A stretch of 48,103 nucleotides of DNA from Streptomyces durocortorensis (lineage in GTDB: Bacteria > Actinomycetota > Actinomycetes > Streptomycetales > Streptomycetaceae). The stretch spans positions 5,664 to 53,766 of the forward strand of contig NZ_JAFEUF010000021.1 of the NCBI RefSeq assembly GCF_016901035.1. Direction: 5' to 3'. Positions 33,730-42,347 of this stretch are shown piece by piece; position 1 is the first letter of the stretch, and the number at the start of each line of letters is the position of its first letter. Made by a program: the position numbers and the translations under genes. The notes under the pieces were generated by a model. That model saw only the letters and a list, made by a program, of their open reading frames with translations. It searched no databases and was not told the origin of the DNA.

Positions 33730-34947
33730 TTGTCGTACGACGTCGGCGCGGTGCGCGCGCAGTTCCCCGCCCTGCGGTCCGGTACGGCGCATTTCGACGG
33801 TCCGGGCGGCACACAGACCCCGGCCTCCGTCGCGGCGGCGATCGGTGAGGCGATGAGCCGGCCCCTGTCGATCCGGGGCGCCGCCCTGCCCGGGGAGGTG
33901 AACGCGGAGGAGATCGTCCACGGATTCCGCCAGGCGATGGCGGACCTGCTGGGCGCGGACCCGGGCGGGATCGTGTTCGGCCGGAGCGCCACCCAGCTCA
34001 CCTACGACTTCGCGCGCACCCTGGCCGGGACCTGGAGCCCTGAGGACGAGGTGGTGGTCAGCCGGCTGGACCACGATGCCAACATCCGCCCGTGGGTGCA
34101 GGCTGCCGAACGGGCGGGGGCGGTAGTGCGGTGGGCCGACTTCGATCCGGCGACCGGTGAGCTGTCCCCGGAGGCGGTCGGCGCACACATCAGCGGGCGG
34201 ACCCGGCTGGTCGCGGTGACCGGCGCCTCCAACCTGATCGGCACCCGGCCCGACATCCCGGCCATCGCGGCTCTCGCCCACCGGGCCGGCGCGCTGCTGT
34301 ACGTGGACGGGGTCCATCTCACCGCGCACCACACGGTCGACCTGGAGCGGCTCGGGGCGGACTTCTTCGTCTGCTCCCCGTACAAGTTCTTCGGCCCCCA
34401 CCACGGTGTGCTCGCCGCCCGGCCGGAACTACTGGACACCCTCCGCCCGGACAAGCTGGCGCCGTCCACCGACGCCGTACCGGAGCGCTTCGAACTCGGC
34501 ACGCTGCCCTACGAGTCGATGGCGGGCACCCGTGCGGCGGTGGACTTCATCGCGGGCCTGGGTTCCGACACGGACGCGGCGGACGGGCGCGGCGGGCGCC
34601 GCGAGCGGCTGCTGTCGGCGTACGCGGCGATCGACGCCCACGAGAGCGCTCTGCGGGAGTCAGTCGAGAGGGGGGTACGCGAACTGGGCGGGGTGACCGT
34701 GCGTTCGCGGGCCGCCAAGCGCACCCCCACCCTGCTGCTCACCTTCGAGGGCCGGGACGCGGCGGACGCCTACCGCGCCCTCGCCCGCTCCGGGGTGCAC
34801 GCGCCCGCCGGGTCCTTCTACGCCCTGGAGGCCTCCCGGCATCTCGGGCTCGGCGAGAGCGGCGGCCTGCGCGTCGGGCTGTCCGCGTACAACGACGCGG
34901 ACGACGTGGAGCGGCTCCTGACGGGCCTGGCGGACTTCCTGCGCTGA
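33730..34947 (+). CDS. Cysteine desulfurase-like class V aminotransferase
   Basis: The 405-residue PLP enzyme has the internal-aldimine lysine in FFVCSPYKFFGPHHG (Lys219), the aspartate that holds the pyridine nitrogen in YVDGVH (Asp193) and a substrate segment LDHDANIRPW. It begins SYDVGAVRAQFPALRSGTAHFDGPGG, as in the cysteine-desulfurase-like subgroup of unknown substrate. No flexible Cys-containing loop typical of IscS/SufS is evident, so desulfurase activity is not assured. TTG at 33730 is chosen over GTG 33712 because GAGGAG lies 6 bases upstream and the Tyr-Asp-Val start is family-like. It is divergent from the PTM operon and shows no functional tie to it. Confidence 0.85.
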   Translation: MSYDVGAVRAQFPALRSGTAHFDGPGGTQTPASVAAAIGEAMSRPLSIRGAALPGEVNAEEIVHGFRQAMADLLGADPGGIVFGRSATQLTYDFARTLAGTWSPEDEVVVSRLDHDANIRPWVQAAERAGAVVRWADFDPATGELSPEAVGAHISGRTRLVAVTGASNLIGTRPDIPAIAALAHRAGALLYVDGVHLTAHHTVDLERLGADFFVCSPYKFFGPHHGVLAARPELLDTLRPDKLAPSTDAVPERFELGTLPYESMAGTRAAVDFIAGLGSDTDAADGRGGRRERLLSAYAAIDAHESALRESVERGVRELGGVTVRSRAAKRTPTLLLTFEGRDAADAYRALARSGVHAPAGSFYALEASRHLGLGESGGLRVGLSAYNDADDVERLLTGLADFLR

Positions 34948-35060
34948 CGGGGCGCGCTGCGGGAGTCGGGACGGGAGACCCCCGGGGAGACGAGGGAGAC
35001 AGCAGACGCCCGGTAAGGCGGGAGACGCCCGGGGAGGCGGGGCCTGAAGCGGCCGGCAGC

Positions 35061-36026
35061 CTAGAGCGTGGCCAGGACGTCCACCGCGTGGGCCAGCCCG
35101 GTCAGGTGCCGGGCTCCCGGCAACTGCCGTCCGGCCCAGCCGGGTCCGGCGACGCAGACGACGGAACGCCTGCGCGCACCCCGTACGCCCCACTCGATCG
35201 CGTCCAGCCGGTCCACGAGCGAGCGGCTCGCCGTGCCGCGCGACTGCGCCCAGAGCACCACTGCGGCGGGGCCGGTCCGCCGTACCGCGTCCTCCAGCGC
35301 CCCGGCGGGCACGGCAGCGCCGAACATGCGGACGGGCAGGGCTTGTTGGGCGAGGGTCGCGGCGAGTGCCTCCAAGGCCAGCGTATGGGTTTCGCCGGGC
35401 GCGCAGGCCAGCAGGGCGAGGCCCGCGCCGGGGGCGGGCGGCCGGTCGGCCACGCCGCGGAGTGCGCCGGAGACATGCCACGACAACAGGTGCTCGACCT
35501 CGATGTACCGCTCCCCCGCCGTCTCCCACTTGTGCCCCACCGCGTGCAGCGCCGGCATCATCACCTCGTCCCAGGCGACCGGGAGTCCGTACCGGTCGAG
35601 CACCGCCGTGAGCAGCTCGTCCATGGCCGGGGCGTCCAGCCGGACCGCCGCCCGGGCGAGGCCGCGGCACTCCTGGCGCGCCCTGCCGACCGGAAGCGGC
35701 CCGGGGGCCCGGGAAACCTGCCCGGACCGGGGCCCGGCCGGAGCGTCGGACGTTCCGGCGCGGGACGTTCCGGCCAGGACGGTGCGAGCGGCCTCCGCCG
35801 GGGGCAGGCCGGCGCTCGTCAGGGCACACATGTTCCGCAGGGCGGCGATGTCCGCCCCGGACCAGCGGCGGTGCCGGCCGTCCTCCCGCGCGGCCGGGCC
35901 GATGCCGTAGCGGCGGTCCCACGAGCGCAGCGTCGTCGGTGCGACGCCCAGGAGGCGGGCCACCGCACCGGTGGTCAGGCCTCCGTCTGCCGGGGCTTCC
36001 AGGAGCAGGTCGCCTGTCGGGTCCAT
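35061..36026 (-). CDS. MerR-type regulator with B12-binding-like domain
   Basis: The 321-residue protein has a MerR helix-turn-helix at about residues 17-50 (LTTGAVARLLGVAPTTLRSWDRRYGIG), then a helical bundle with KWETAGERYIEVEHLLS (Trp167, Glu178, His179) and a Rossmann-like cobalamin-binding-type domain with ACAPGETHTLALEAL (His214). This is the architecture of CarH/LitR light-responsive repressors. The fit is imperfect: spacing between Trp and Glu-His is one residue longer than Wx9EH, and DxHxxG reads E-T-H-T-L-A. It may bind cobalamin weakly, sense another ligand or rely on protein contacts. ATG 36026 has GGTGGA upstream. It is divergent from the DUF4383 gene, with repeats in between that may be its operators. 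Confidence 0.82.
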   Translation of the reverse strand: MDPTGDLLLEAPADGGLTTGAVARLLGVAPTTLRSWDRRYGIGPAAREDGRHRRWSGADIAALRNMCALTSAGLPPAEAARTVLAGTSRAGTSDAPAGPRSGQVSRAPGPLPVGRARQECRGLARAAVRLDAPAMDELLTAVLDRYGLPVAWDEVMMPALHAVGHKWETAGERYIEVEHLLSWHVSGALRGVADRPPAPGAGLALLACAPGETHTLALEALAATLAQQALPVRMFGAAVPAGALEDAVRRTGPAAVVLWAQSRGTASRSLVDRLDAIEWGVRGARRRSVVCVAGPGWAGRQLPGARHLTGLAHAVDVLATL

Positions 36027-36038
36027 AAATCCACCATA

Positions 36039-36056
36039 CGACGCAAAAGCGACGCA
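36039..36056. repeat. 11-bp-period direct repeat upstream of the MerR/B12 regulator
   Basis: CGACGCA occurs at 36039-36045 and 36050-36056, an 11-base period, just upstream of the regulator start. CarH-type regulators are known to bind direct repeats spaced by about 11 bases, so this is a candidate autoregulatory site. Two copies only, so chance is possible. Confidence 0.4.
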
Positions 36057-36089
36057 TGTTGCCTGGTCCATCCGCGGGCGGTTCTCTGT

Positions 36090-36131
36090 TGATCACGGAC
36101 CACACCCGGCTGATCACGGACCACACCCGGC
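36090..36131. repeat. Perfect 21-bp tandem duplication in the divergent promoter
   Basis: A unit beginning TGATCACGGACCACAC occupies 36090-36110 and is repeated exactly at 36111-36131. Each copy includes the palindrome TGATCA. It lies between the MerR-type regulator and the DUF4383 gene, 28 bases before the start of the latter, where an operator pair would be expected. A period of 21 bases equals two helical turns. Confidence 0.75.
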
Positions 36132-36159
36132 CATGCGGCGCGAGGAACAGGAGACGGTC

Positions 36160-36702
36160 ATGAAACTGAGCGACGAGTTGCCCACCGATCACCGCCTGGC
36201 ATCGGTGTACCGGATCGGCGCGGGCCTCTGCGGGGTGATCCTGATGGTCTTCGGGTCTCTCGGCTTCGCCGATCAGCTGAGCTTCTTCGACACCGACGGC
36301 AGCCAGGTCGCCGGACTCACCTCGAACGGGCTCCTCAGTCTGATCTCGCTGCTCGTCGGTGCGGTGCTGATCGCCGGGGCGGCGGTGGGCGGCAATGTCG
36401 CGTCCACGGTGAACATGACCGTCGGCTCGCTCTTCCTGCTCAGCGGCTTCATCCACCTGTTCATCCTGGACCGGTCCGCGAACATCCTGGACTTCAGCAT
36501 GTCGAACGTCGTCTTCAGCTTTGTGATGGGGCTGCTGATCCTCACGTTCGGCATGTACGGGCGGGTGACCGGCGGCCTGCCGCACGACAACCCGTACTGG
36601 CGTCGCCGCCACCCCGAGCAGGCAGAGCGCGAAGCCGCCGCCCGGAGCAGGGCGGCGGCGGGTGGCCCGCTGCGGGACGGATCCGCTCAGACCTTGCGGT
36701 AG
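36160..36702 (+). CDS. DUF4383 membrane protein
   Basis: The 180-residue protein has four hydrophobic helices: IGAGLCGVILMVFGSLGFAD, LLSLISLLVGAVLIAGAAVG, VNMTVGSLFLLSGFIHLFI and VVFSFVMGLLILTFGMYGRV, with a basic C-terminal tail. It matches the DUF4383 pattern, including LFILDRSANILDFSM. The function is not known. The ATG at 36160 has a CAGGAG 7 bases upstream. It faces the divergent MerR-type regulator and overlaps the convergent DUF1206 gene by 16 bases. Confidence 0.82.
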   Translation: MKLSDELPTDHRLASVYRIGAGLCGVILMVFGSLGFADQLSFFDTDGSQVAGLTSNGLLSLISLLVGAVLIAGAAVGGNVASTVNMTVGSLFLLSGFIHLFILDRSANILDFSMSNVVFSFVMGLLILTFGMYGRVTGGLPHDNPYWRRRHPEQAEREAAARSRAAAGGPLRDGSAQTLR

Positions 36703-37529
36703 CGGGCGTTGAACCAGGAGAACACGCCGAAGGCGACCAGGCCGAGGGCGACCAGCACCAGCAACCACGGGCCGACCGGAGTGTCGGCGAAGGAGCGCAG
36801 GGTGTCGTCCATCCCCTTGGTCTTGTCGGGATCGTGATTGATGGCTGCGGCAATGGCGAACGCCCCCGCCGCGGCGAAGACGCTGCCGCGCGCCGCTCCG
36901 CCGAACACACCAGTGATATCCACGGCCTTGCGGACCCGGCGGGACATCTCCGACAGCTTCAGGTGCTTGTGGTACTTGCGCATGAGGGCCCGAACCGCGA
37001 TCCAGAGGCCCGCGCCCGCCACCACCGCGCCGCCGATCCCGACGATCCACTGACCGCCCGGCCAGCCGAGCGCCTTGGCGGTGATGTCCTGCGACTGCTG
37101 GTCGGACGAGCCGCCACCGCTGCCGGAGGAACCGGCGGCGAAGGACAGCACGGAGTAGGCGACAAAGGCGTAGAAGACGGCACGCCCCCCTGCCATGGCC
37201 CGCTTGCCGGGCTTGTGCTCGTCGGGTCCTGCCCCGCCGAAAAGCGCCTCGGACAGGCGCCAGAGCGCCATGCCCGCCACCGCAAGGCCCAGCACCCACA
37301 GCAGAACCGTCCCGAAGGGCTTCTCGGCTATCTCCGCGACCGCGCCGCCCCGGTCGGCCTGTTTCCCACCGCCTCCGGGGAACGCGATCCGCAGGGCGAG
37401 GAAGCCCACGAGAACGTAGATGACTCCGCGGGCGACGAATCCGGCGCGGCCCGCCATCTCCATGGCGTTGCTGTTCGCGGCACGCCGTGCCTGGCCACGT
37501 CCCTGCGCTGATACTGAACGGCTATTCAT
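36687..37529 (-). CDS. DUF1206 membrane protein
   Basis: The 280-residue protein has three repeated pairs of helices, as in DUF1206: MEMAGRAGFVARGVIYVLVGFLALRI, then VLLWVLGLAVAGMALWRLSEA; AGGRAVFYAFVAYSVLSFA, then WIVGIGGAVVAGAGLWIAVRA; and VDITGVFGGAARGSVFAAAGAFAIAAA, then LLVLVALGLVAFGVFSWFNARYR. Its function is unknown; relatives are common in actinobacterial stress regulons. The ATG at 37529 gives a short basic N-terminus and has GGGTGA upstream. It is convergent with the DUF4383 gene. Confidence 0.85.
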   Translation of the reverse strand: MNSRSVSAQGRGQARRAANSNAMEMAGRAGFVARGVIYVLVGFLALRIAFPGGGGKQADRGGAVAEIAEKPFGTVLLWVLGLAVAGMALWRLSEALFGGAGPDEHKPGKRAMAGGRAVFYAFVAYSVLSFAAGSSGSGGGSSDQQSQDITAKALGWPGGQWIVGIGGAVVAGAGLWIAVRALMRKYHKHLKLSEMSRRVRKAVDITGVFGGAARGSVFAAAGAFAIAAAINHDPDKTKGMDDTLRSFADTPVGPWLLVLVALGLVAFGVFSWFNARYRKV

Positions 37530-37730
37530 GTCACCCAGTTGCCCCCGTCCACCCAATCAATGCCGTGAAGGTCTTGAATTGATGCCGGGGCGATCCGGTG
37601 ACGCCCGAGGGTCGGTTTCGACGCAGAACCGACGCGGCAGGCGGCTCGGGCGGTCGCGCGTCAGCGTGGGGAGGACGGAGAAGACCCGTGGGGGCGACAG
37701 TGAAGCCCCCTCGCTCGCCGAGGAGACACC

Positions 37731-38309
37731 ATGACGATCACCCGTCTGCAGCGCACCGCGGCGGCCGCCGCCGCTATCGCCTTTCCCGCCTCTCTGGCGT
37801 TCTTCGCTCCACAGGCGCAGGCCGCGGCCCCCGCCGATCCGTACGGCCCCGCCTGCGCCTCCGTGCCGAAGGAGGGCGCGGGCAGCCTGGAGGGCATGGC
37901 CAAGGACCCGGTCGCCACCGCCGCGTCCAACAACCCCGAACTCTCCACCCTCGTCGACGCGGTGACGAAGGCCGGCCTGGTCGACACCCTCAACAACGCG
38001 GAGAACATCACGGTGTTCGCGCCGACCAACGCCGCGTTCGAGAAGATCCCGCAGGCTGACCTGGAGGCGCTCCTGAACGACAAGGACCAGCTCACCAAGG
38101 TTCTGACGTACCACGTGGTGGGCGAAAAGGTCACGACGCAGCAGATGGAGGACGGCACCTTCAAGACGCTGGAGGGGAGCGACCTCACCACGAAGGGCTC
38201 CGGCACCGCGTTCACGGTGAACGACTCCTCGAAGATCGTCTGCGGCGATGTGCCGACGGCCAACGCCACGGTCAACCTGGTCGACACGGTGCTGATGCCG
38301 CCGTCATAA
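37731..38309 (+). CDS. Secreted fasciclin-domain protein
   Basis: The 192-residue protein starts with a Sec signal peptide (RLQRTAAAAAAIAFPASLAFFAPQAQA with an AQA-A cleavage site near residue 31). A single FAS1 domain follows: LSTLVDAVTKAGLVDTLNNAENITVFAPTNAAFEKIP, the YHVVGEKVTTQQM H-box and the C-terminal NATVNLVDTVLMPPS. FAS1 proteins act as adhesive or surface-associated factors in bacteria; its exact role is unknown. A GAGGAGACACC ribosome-binding site precedes the ATG. The gene is flanked by a DUF1206 gene and a MarR gene, with no clear operon. Confidence 0.85.
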   Translation: MTITRLQRTAAAAAAIAFPASLAFFAPQAQAAAPADPYGPACASVPKEGAGSLEGMAKDPVATAASNNPELSTLVDAVTKAGLVDTLNNAENITVFAPTNAAFEKIPQADLEALLNDKDQLTKVLTYHVVGEKVTTQQMEDGTFKTLEGSDLTTKGSGTAFTVNDSSKIVCGDVPTANATVNLVDTVLMPPS

Positions 38310-38418
38310 GGAGGTCGTGACGAGCGTGATGGAGCATCCCGCGCGCCGCGAAACCCGCGCCCGGACCGCGTGACGGTCCGGGCGTAGCACGTCGGCGGGG
38401 GTTCTATACGCTGAAGGC

Positions 38419-38919
38419 GTGACCAGCGCGGAGGACCGATCGACCCGGAGCGGGGGCTCGGATTCCGGGCCCCCCCTCGCCGACCTCCAGGCGTTCGCGG
38501 TCGAGCTGCGGAGGATGAACGGCGAGATCAACCGGATGAGCCACGGCTTCGCGGTGAACCAGCAACTGCACCCCACGGACGTGAGTGCGCTCGGGGCCAT
38601 CCTGGACGCCCCGGAACCCCTGACGCCCGGGGCGCTGCGGGAGCATCTGGGTCTCACCTCAGGTGCGGTGACAGCCTGCCTGGACCGGCTGGAGCGGGCC
38701 GGGCACATCCGCCGGGCGCGGGAGAGCGCCGACCGCCGAGTGGTGCACGTGTACTACGAGGCGAGCGCCCGCACGGTCGCCCGTGACTACTTCATGCCGC
38801 TGGCCGAGGCCACGGCACGGGCCAGGGCCCGCTTCAGCGAGGGCGAACTGACGACCGTGCTGCGCTTCCTCGCGGCGATGAACGAGGAGCTGGCCGAGGT
38901 TCCCCCGGCGCGTCGCTGA
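38419..38919 (+). CDS. MarR-family transcriptional regulator
   Basis: The 166-residue protein has a winged helix with LTPGALREHLGLTSGAVTACLDRLERAGHIRRARESADRRVVHVYY at about residues 65-112, and flanking dimerisation helices, as in MarR. The start is a GTG at 38419. It precedes an MMPL exporter on the same strand by 142 bases; an AT-rich promoter with an inverted repeat sits between them, so it probably represses the exporter until a phenolic or lipophilic ligand binds. Confidence 0.85.
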   Translation: MTSAEDRSTRSGGSDSGPPLADLQAFAVELRRMNGEINRMSHGFAVNQQLHPTDVSALGAILDAPEPLTPGALREHLGLTSGAVTACLDRLERAGHIRRARESADRRVVHVYYEASARTVARDYFMPLAEATARARARFSEGELTTVLRFLAAMNEELAEVPPARR

Positions 38920-39000
38920 GTTTCCGCCCGGCCCGGTGCGTCCATGAGGGGACGGGCCGCGGAAACCACCCCCGTACGGATCTCCCGGGAAGCGGTCCCG

Positions 39001-39020
39001 TAATATATTTCAACGATTGA
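39001..39020 (+). promoter_or_regulatory. MarR-type operator/promoter before the exporter
   Basis: The sequence TAATATATTTCAACGATTGA is far more AT-rich than its surroundings. TCAA-CGA-TTGA at 39010-39020 is a short inverted repeat, and TTTCAA with TTGAGA extends it with one mismatch, as in MarR operators. TAATAT at 39001-39006 resembles a -10 box. It lies 42 bases before the exporter start. Confidence 0.5.
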
Positions 39021-39061
39021 GATTGTTTGCCGATGAGATATCTCCACCCCTCGGGAGAGAC

Positions 39062-41194
39062 ATGCCCACCCCTGCACGGTCGGTCCGCTGGCTGGTCCCC
39101 GTCGTCCTGCTGATCGCCTGGCTCGGCATCGGCGGCGGGCTCGGACCGTACGCCGGAAAGCTCGGCGAGGTCGCCACCAACGACCAGGCCGCCTTCCTGC
39201 CCCAGAACGCCGAGTCCACGCAAGTCATCGACGCCCAGAAGGCGTTCCAGCAGAACGAGACCCTGCCGGTCATCCTCGTCTGGACCTCGAAGGAGCAGGA
39301 CGCCCCCGTGGGCGACGAGCAGCGGGAGGCCGCCACCGGCGCCCTCGCCTCGCTCGCCGGAAGCGAAGGCGTCGCCGGGAAACCCTCCCCCGCGCTGCCC
39401 TCCGAGGACGGCCTGGCCCTCCAGGGGATCGTGCAGCTGAGCCCGGATCTGGGGGACGAGCTGCCGACGGCACTGGAGAAGGTCGAGAAGGCGGGCGCGT
39501 CCGTGCCCGGCACGACGGTCCAGCTCGCGGGGCCTGCCGCCAGTCAGGCCGATCTGTCCGACGCCTTCGCGGGCATCGACGGGCTGCTGCTCGGGGTCGC
39601 CCTGATCACGGTGCTGGTCATTCTGCTGCTGGTCTACCGCAGTGTGCTGCTGCCCTTCGTCATCATCCTCGGCGCGGTGTTCGCCCTCGGCCTGGCCTGC
39701 GCGGTCGTCTACGTGCTCGCCGACCACGACATCGTGCGCGTGGACGGTCAGGTGCAGGGCATCCTGTCGATCCTGGTGATCGGCGCGGCGACGGACTACG
39801 CGCTGCTGCTCACCGCCCGGTTCCGGGAGGAACTCGCCGTCCACGGCGACCGGTTCACCGCGATGCGCGTCGCGCTGCGCGAGTCCTTCGGCCCGATCAC
39901 GGCGAGCGCCGCGACGGTGGCGGCGGGGCTCCTCGCCCTGCTGCTGAGCGACCTCACCAACAACCGGGCCCTCGGCCCCGTGGGCGCGATCGGCATCGTC
40001 TGCTCGGTCCTGAGCGCCCTCACCTTCCTGCCCGCCGCGCTGGTGCTGCTGGGCCGGAAGGCCTACTGGCCGGCGAAGCCCAAGCCCGCCGACGACAAGG
40101 TGTCCGGCGGCCACGGCATCTGGCACAAGGTCGCGGCCCTCGTCGACCGCTCGCCACGCAAGGTCTGGGCGTTCACCCTGGCGGCCCTGATCGCCTGTGC
40201 GGCGTTCGCCCCGACGCTCACCTCCAAGGGCGTGCCGCTGGACGAGATCTTCGTCAACGACGCCCCGTCCGTGGCCGCCCAGGAGACGCTGAGCGAGCAC
40301 TTCCCCGGCGGCTCCGGCAACCCTGCGGTGATCATCGCGGCGGCCGACCGGCTCCCCGAGGTCACGGAGGCCGCCGAACGTACCGACGGGGTGGCCTCGG
40401 TCGCGCCGGTGAGCGCGAGCGGGCGGCCGGGCGGCGAACCCCTGGTCGTCGACGGCAAGGTCCGTATCGACGCGACGCTCAAGGACGCGGCGGACAGCGA
40501 CGGGGCGAAGGAGACGGTGGCGGACCTGCGCACCGCGGTCCACGCGGTACCGGGATCGGACGCGCTGGTCGGCGGCTACACCGCCCAGCAGTACGACACC
40601 CAGCGCACGGCCGAGGACGACCGCATGCTGATCGTTCCGGTGGTGCTGGCGATCATCCTGGTGATCCTGGTGTTCCTGCTGCGGTCGCTGCTGATGCCGG
40701 TGCTGCTGGTGGCGACCGTGGCGCTGAACTTCCTCGCCACGCTCGGCATCTCCTCGCTGGTCTTCACCCATGTGTTCGGCTTCAGCGGCACGGATTCGTC
40801 GGTTCCGCTGTACGGGTTCGTGTTCCTGGTCGCCCTGGGCGTCGACTACAACATCTTCCTGATGTCCCGGGTCCGGGAGGAGTCGCTGCGACACGGCACC
40901 CGGGAGGGCATCCTGCGCGGGCTGACCACGACCGGCGGGGTCATCACCTCGGCGGGCGTCGTCCTGGCGGCCACCTTCGCGGCGCTGGGCGTGATCCCGC
41001 TGGCGTTCCTGCTCCAGATCGCGTTCATCGTGGCCTTCGGCGTCCTGCTGGACACGCTGGTCGTCCGGTCGCTGCTCGTCCCGGCGCTGGTACGGGACAT
41101 CGGGCCGAAGGCGTGGTGGCCCGGGGCCCTGAGCCGGGAAGGGTCGGACGGTCAGCGCCGCACGGCGGCCGGGACCGGGTCCGGATCCCGGTAG
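39062..41194 (+). CDS. MMPL-family exporter
   Basis: The 710-residue protein has the RND/MMPL layout: one N-terminal helix (SVRWLVPVVLLIAWLGIGG), a large extracytoplasmic loop, five helices starting LLLGVALITVLVILLLVY, a second helix (KVWAFTLAALIACAAF), a second loop, and five more helices. The typical TDYALLLTARFREEL and VDYNIFLMSRVREE segments carry the charged residues of the proton relay. It should export a lipid, siderophore or drug. The ATG at 39062 has GGGAGAG upstream. It follows a MarR regulator. The 3' end overlaps the convergent DUF7144-like gene by 43 bases. Confidence 0.9.
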   Translation: MPTPARSVRWLVPVVLLIAWLGIGGGLGPYAGKLGEVATNDQAAFLPQNAESTQVIDAQKAFQQNETLPVILVWTSKEQDAPVGDEQREAATGALASLAGSEGVAGKPSPALPSEDGLALQGIVQLSPDLGDELPTALEKVEKAGASVPGTTVQLAGPAASQADLSDAFAGIDGLLLGVALITVLVILLLVYRSVLLPFVIILGAVFALGLACAVVYVLADHDIVRVDGQVQGILSILVIGAATDYALLLTARFREELAVHGDRFTAMRVALRESFGPITASAATVAAGLLALLLSDLTNNRALGPVGAIGIVCSVLSALTFLPAALVLLGRKAYWPAKPKPADDKVSGGHGIWHKVAALVDRSPRKVWAFTLAALIACAAFAPTLTSKGVPLDEIFVNDAPSVAAQETLSEHFPGGSGNPAVIIAAADRLPEVTEAAERTDGVASVAPVSASGRPGGEPLVVDGKVRIDATLKDAADSDGAKETVADLRTAVHAVPGSDALVGGYTAQQYDTQRTAEDDRMLIVPVVLAIILVILVFLLRSLLMPVLLVATVALNFLATLGISSLVFTHVFGFSGTDSSVPLYGFVFLVALGVDYNIFLMSRVREESLRHGTREGILRGLTTTGGVITSAGVVLAATFAALGVIPLAFLLQIAFIVAFGVLLDTLVVRSLLVPALVRDIGPKAWWPGALSREGSDGQRRTAAGTGSGSR

Positions 41195-41820
41195 GCGGAC
41201 AGCGCCCAGATGATGAAGATGTCCAGGGCGATGACGATCACCGACCACAAGGGCGCGTACGGCAGGAAGAGGAAGTGCGCGAAGAGGCTCAGGGAGGCGA
41301 AGAGGATGCCGGCCACTCTCGCCCAGCTCGCCCCCCTGAGCAGTGCGGCCCCGGTGACGGCCACGCAGACGCCGAGCACCAGGTGGATCCAGCCCCAGCC
41401 GGTGAGGCTGATCCGGTAGAGGTACTCGCCGACGTCGCCGTAGACATCGCCGTCGGCGAGGGCCGCGATGCCCTCCAGGGCCGCCACGACGCCCTGGCAG
41501 AGCATCAGCATTCCGGCCAGGAGCACTCCGCCGGTCACCCAGAGGCTGCCCGGATCGGGCACCGGTGCGGGAACGGCAGGGCCGTCGGCGCGCTGCCACG
41601 GAGTGTCGCCCTGCCCGGGTCCGGTCCGGGGCTCCTGCCCGGGTCCGGTCCGGGGCTCCTGCTCTGGGCCGGACGGCGGCCGGCCGTCGGGTCGGGACAG
41701 GTAGGCCGGGCCGGGCGGGTCATAGGCCTGGGACGGGTCCGCAGCCCGCGCGGGGTCAGCCGCGCCGGACGGGCCGGTGGCCCGGGACGGGCCCGCACTC
41801 CCCGAGGGGTCCTCGCTCAT
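41152..41820 (-). CDS. DUF7144-type four-helix membrane protein
   Basis: The 222-residue protein has a disordered Pro/Gly-rich N-terminal region of about 90 residues and then four helices: LWVTGGVLLAGMLMLCQGVVAALEG, GWIHLVLGVCVAVTGAALL, VAGILFASLSLFAHFLFLPY and WSVIVIALDIFIIWALSAY. This matches the DUF7144/DoxX-like small membrane group of actinobacteria. The N-terminal region includes a duplicated EPRTGPGQ coded by a 24-bp tandem repeat. Its start overlaps the stop of the DoxX gene by ATGA, so both are one operon. Function unknown. Confidence 0.78.
   Translation of the reverse strand: MSEDPSGSAGPSRATGPSGAADPARAADPSQAYDPPGPAYLSRPDGRPPSGPEQEPRTGPGQEPRTGPGQGDTPWQRADGPAVPAPVPDPGSLWVTGGVLLAGMLMLCQGVVAALEGIAALADGDVYGDVGEYLYRISLTGWGWIHLVLGVCVAVTGAALLRGASWARVAGILFASLSLFAHFLFLPYAPLWSVIVIALDIFIIWALSAYRDPDPVPAAVRR
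41611..41658 (-). repeat. 24-bp tandem repeat inside the DUF7144-type gene
   Basis: A 24-base unit beginning CTGCCCGGGTCCGG occupies 41611-41634 and is repeated exactly at 41635-41658, coding for two copies of an 8-residue EPRTGPGQ-like segment in the disordered N-terminus. The unit length keeps frame. Confidence 0.8.
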
Positions 41821-42347
41821 CAGGACTCCTCCCCCGGCCGCTCCGTCTGCCCCTTCGCCCGCCGGCCGACCACCGCGGCCGCCGCGGCCGCACTACCTGC
41901 GAAGGCCAGCGCGACCATCCAGGGCCGGTCGAAGACATGGCACGTGACGTGGTCCACGGAGTAGCGCCCGGGGCCGGTCAGCCCGATGGCCGCAGCGGTG
42001 AAGCCGAGGAACGCCGGGTACTCGTAGCCGCCGCCCTGGGCGAAGAAGCCCGCCGGGGCGTGCACGGCCACCGCGCCCGCCATCGCCCCGGCCGCCGCCG
42101 CGCCCGCCGCCGGGGTGGCCAGGCCCAGGGCCAGCAGCACACCGCCGCCCGCCTCACCGAGTCCGGCGGCCACCGCGCTGTGCTTGGGCGGGTGGAACCC
42201 CATCGCCTCCATCGCGGCCGTGGTGCCCTGGATCCCTCCCCCGCCGAACCAGCCGGCCAGCTTCTGGCTGCCGTGGGCGGCGAGCACCGCGCCGGTGCCG
42301 ACGCGCAGGGCGAGCAGACCGAGATCACGCCGGTTGACGCAGACCAT
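41820..42347 (-). CDS. DoxX-family membrane protein
   Basis: The 175-residue protein starts RRDLGLLALRVGTGAVLAAHGSQKLAGWFGG, the signature of DoxX proteins, followed by GFHPPKHSAVAAGLGEAGGGVLLALGLATP and further helices to a basic C-terminus; four helices are expected. DoxX proteins are small integral membrane proteins linked to quinone or thiosulfate redox in some systems, here with unknown role. The ATG at 42347 has GGGAG upstream. It is divergent from the FadH-type reductase, and its promoter shares that 225-base gap. Confidence 0.85.
   Translation of the reverse strand: MVCVNRRDLGLLALRVGTGAVLAAHGSQKLAGWFGGGGIQGTTAAMEAMGFHPPKHSAVAAGLGEAGGGVLLALGLATPAAGAAAAGAMAGAVAVHAPAGFFAQGGGYEYPAFLGFTAAAIGLTGPGRYSVDHVTCHVFDRPWMVALAFAGSAAAAAAVVGRRAKGQTERPGEES

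Noticed and set aside
33730..34947. PLP enzyme as part of the PTM cluster
   Set aside because: It is divergent, has its own start region and has no role in known PTM pathways, so it was kept as an independent flanking gene.
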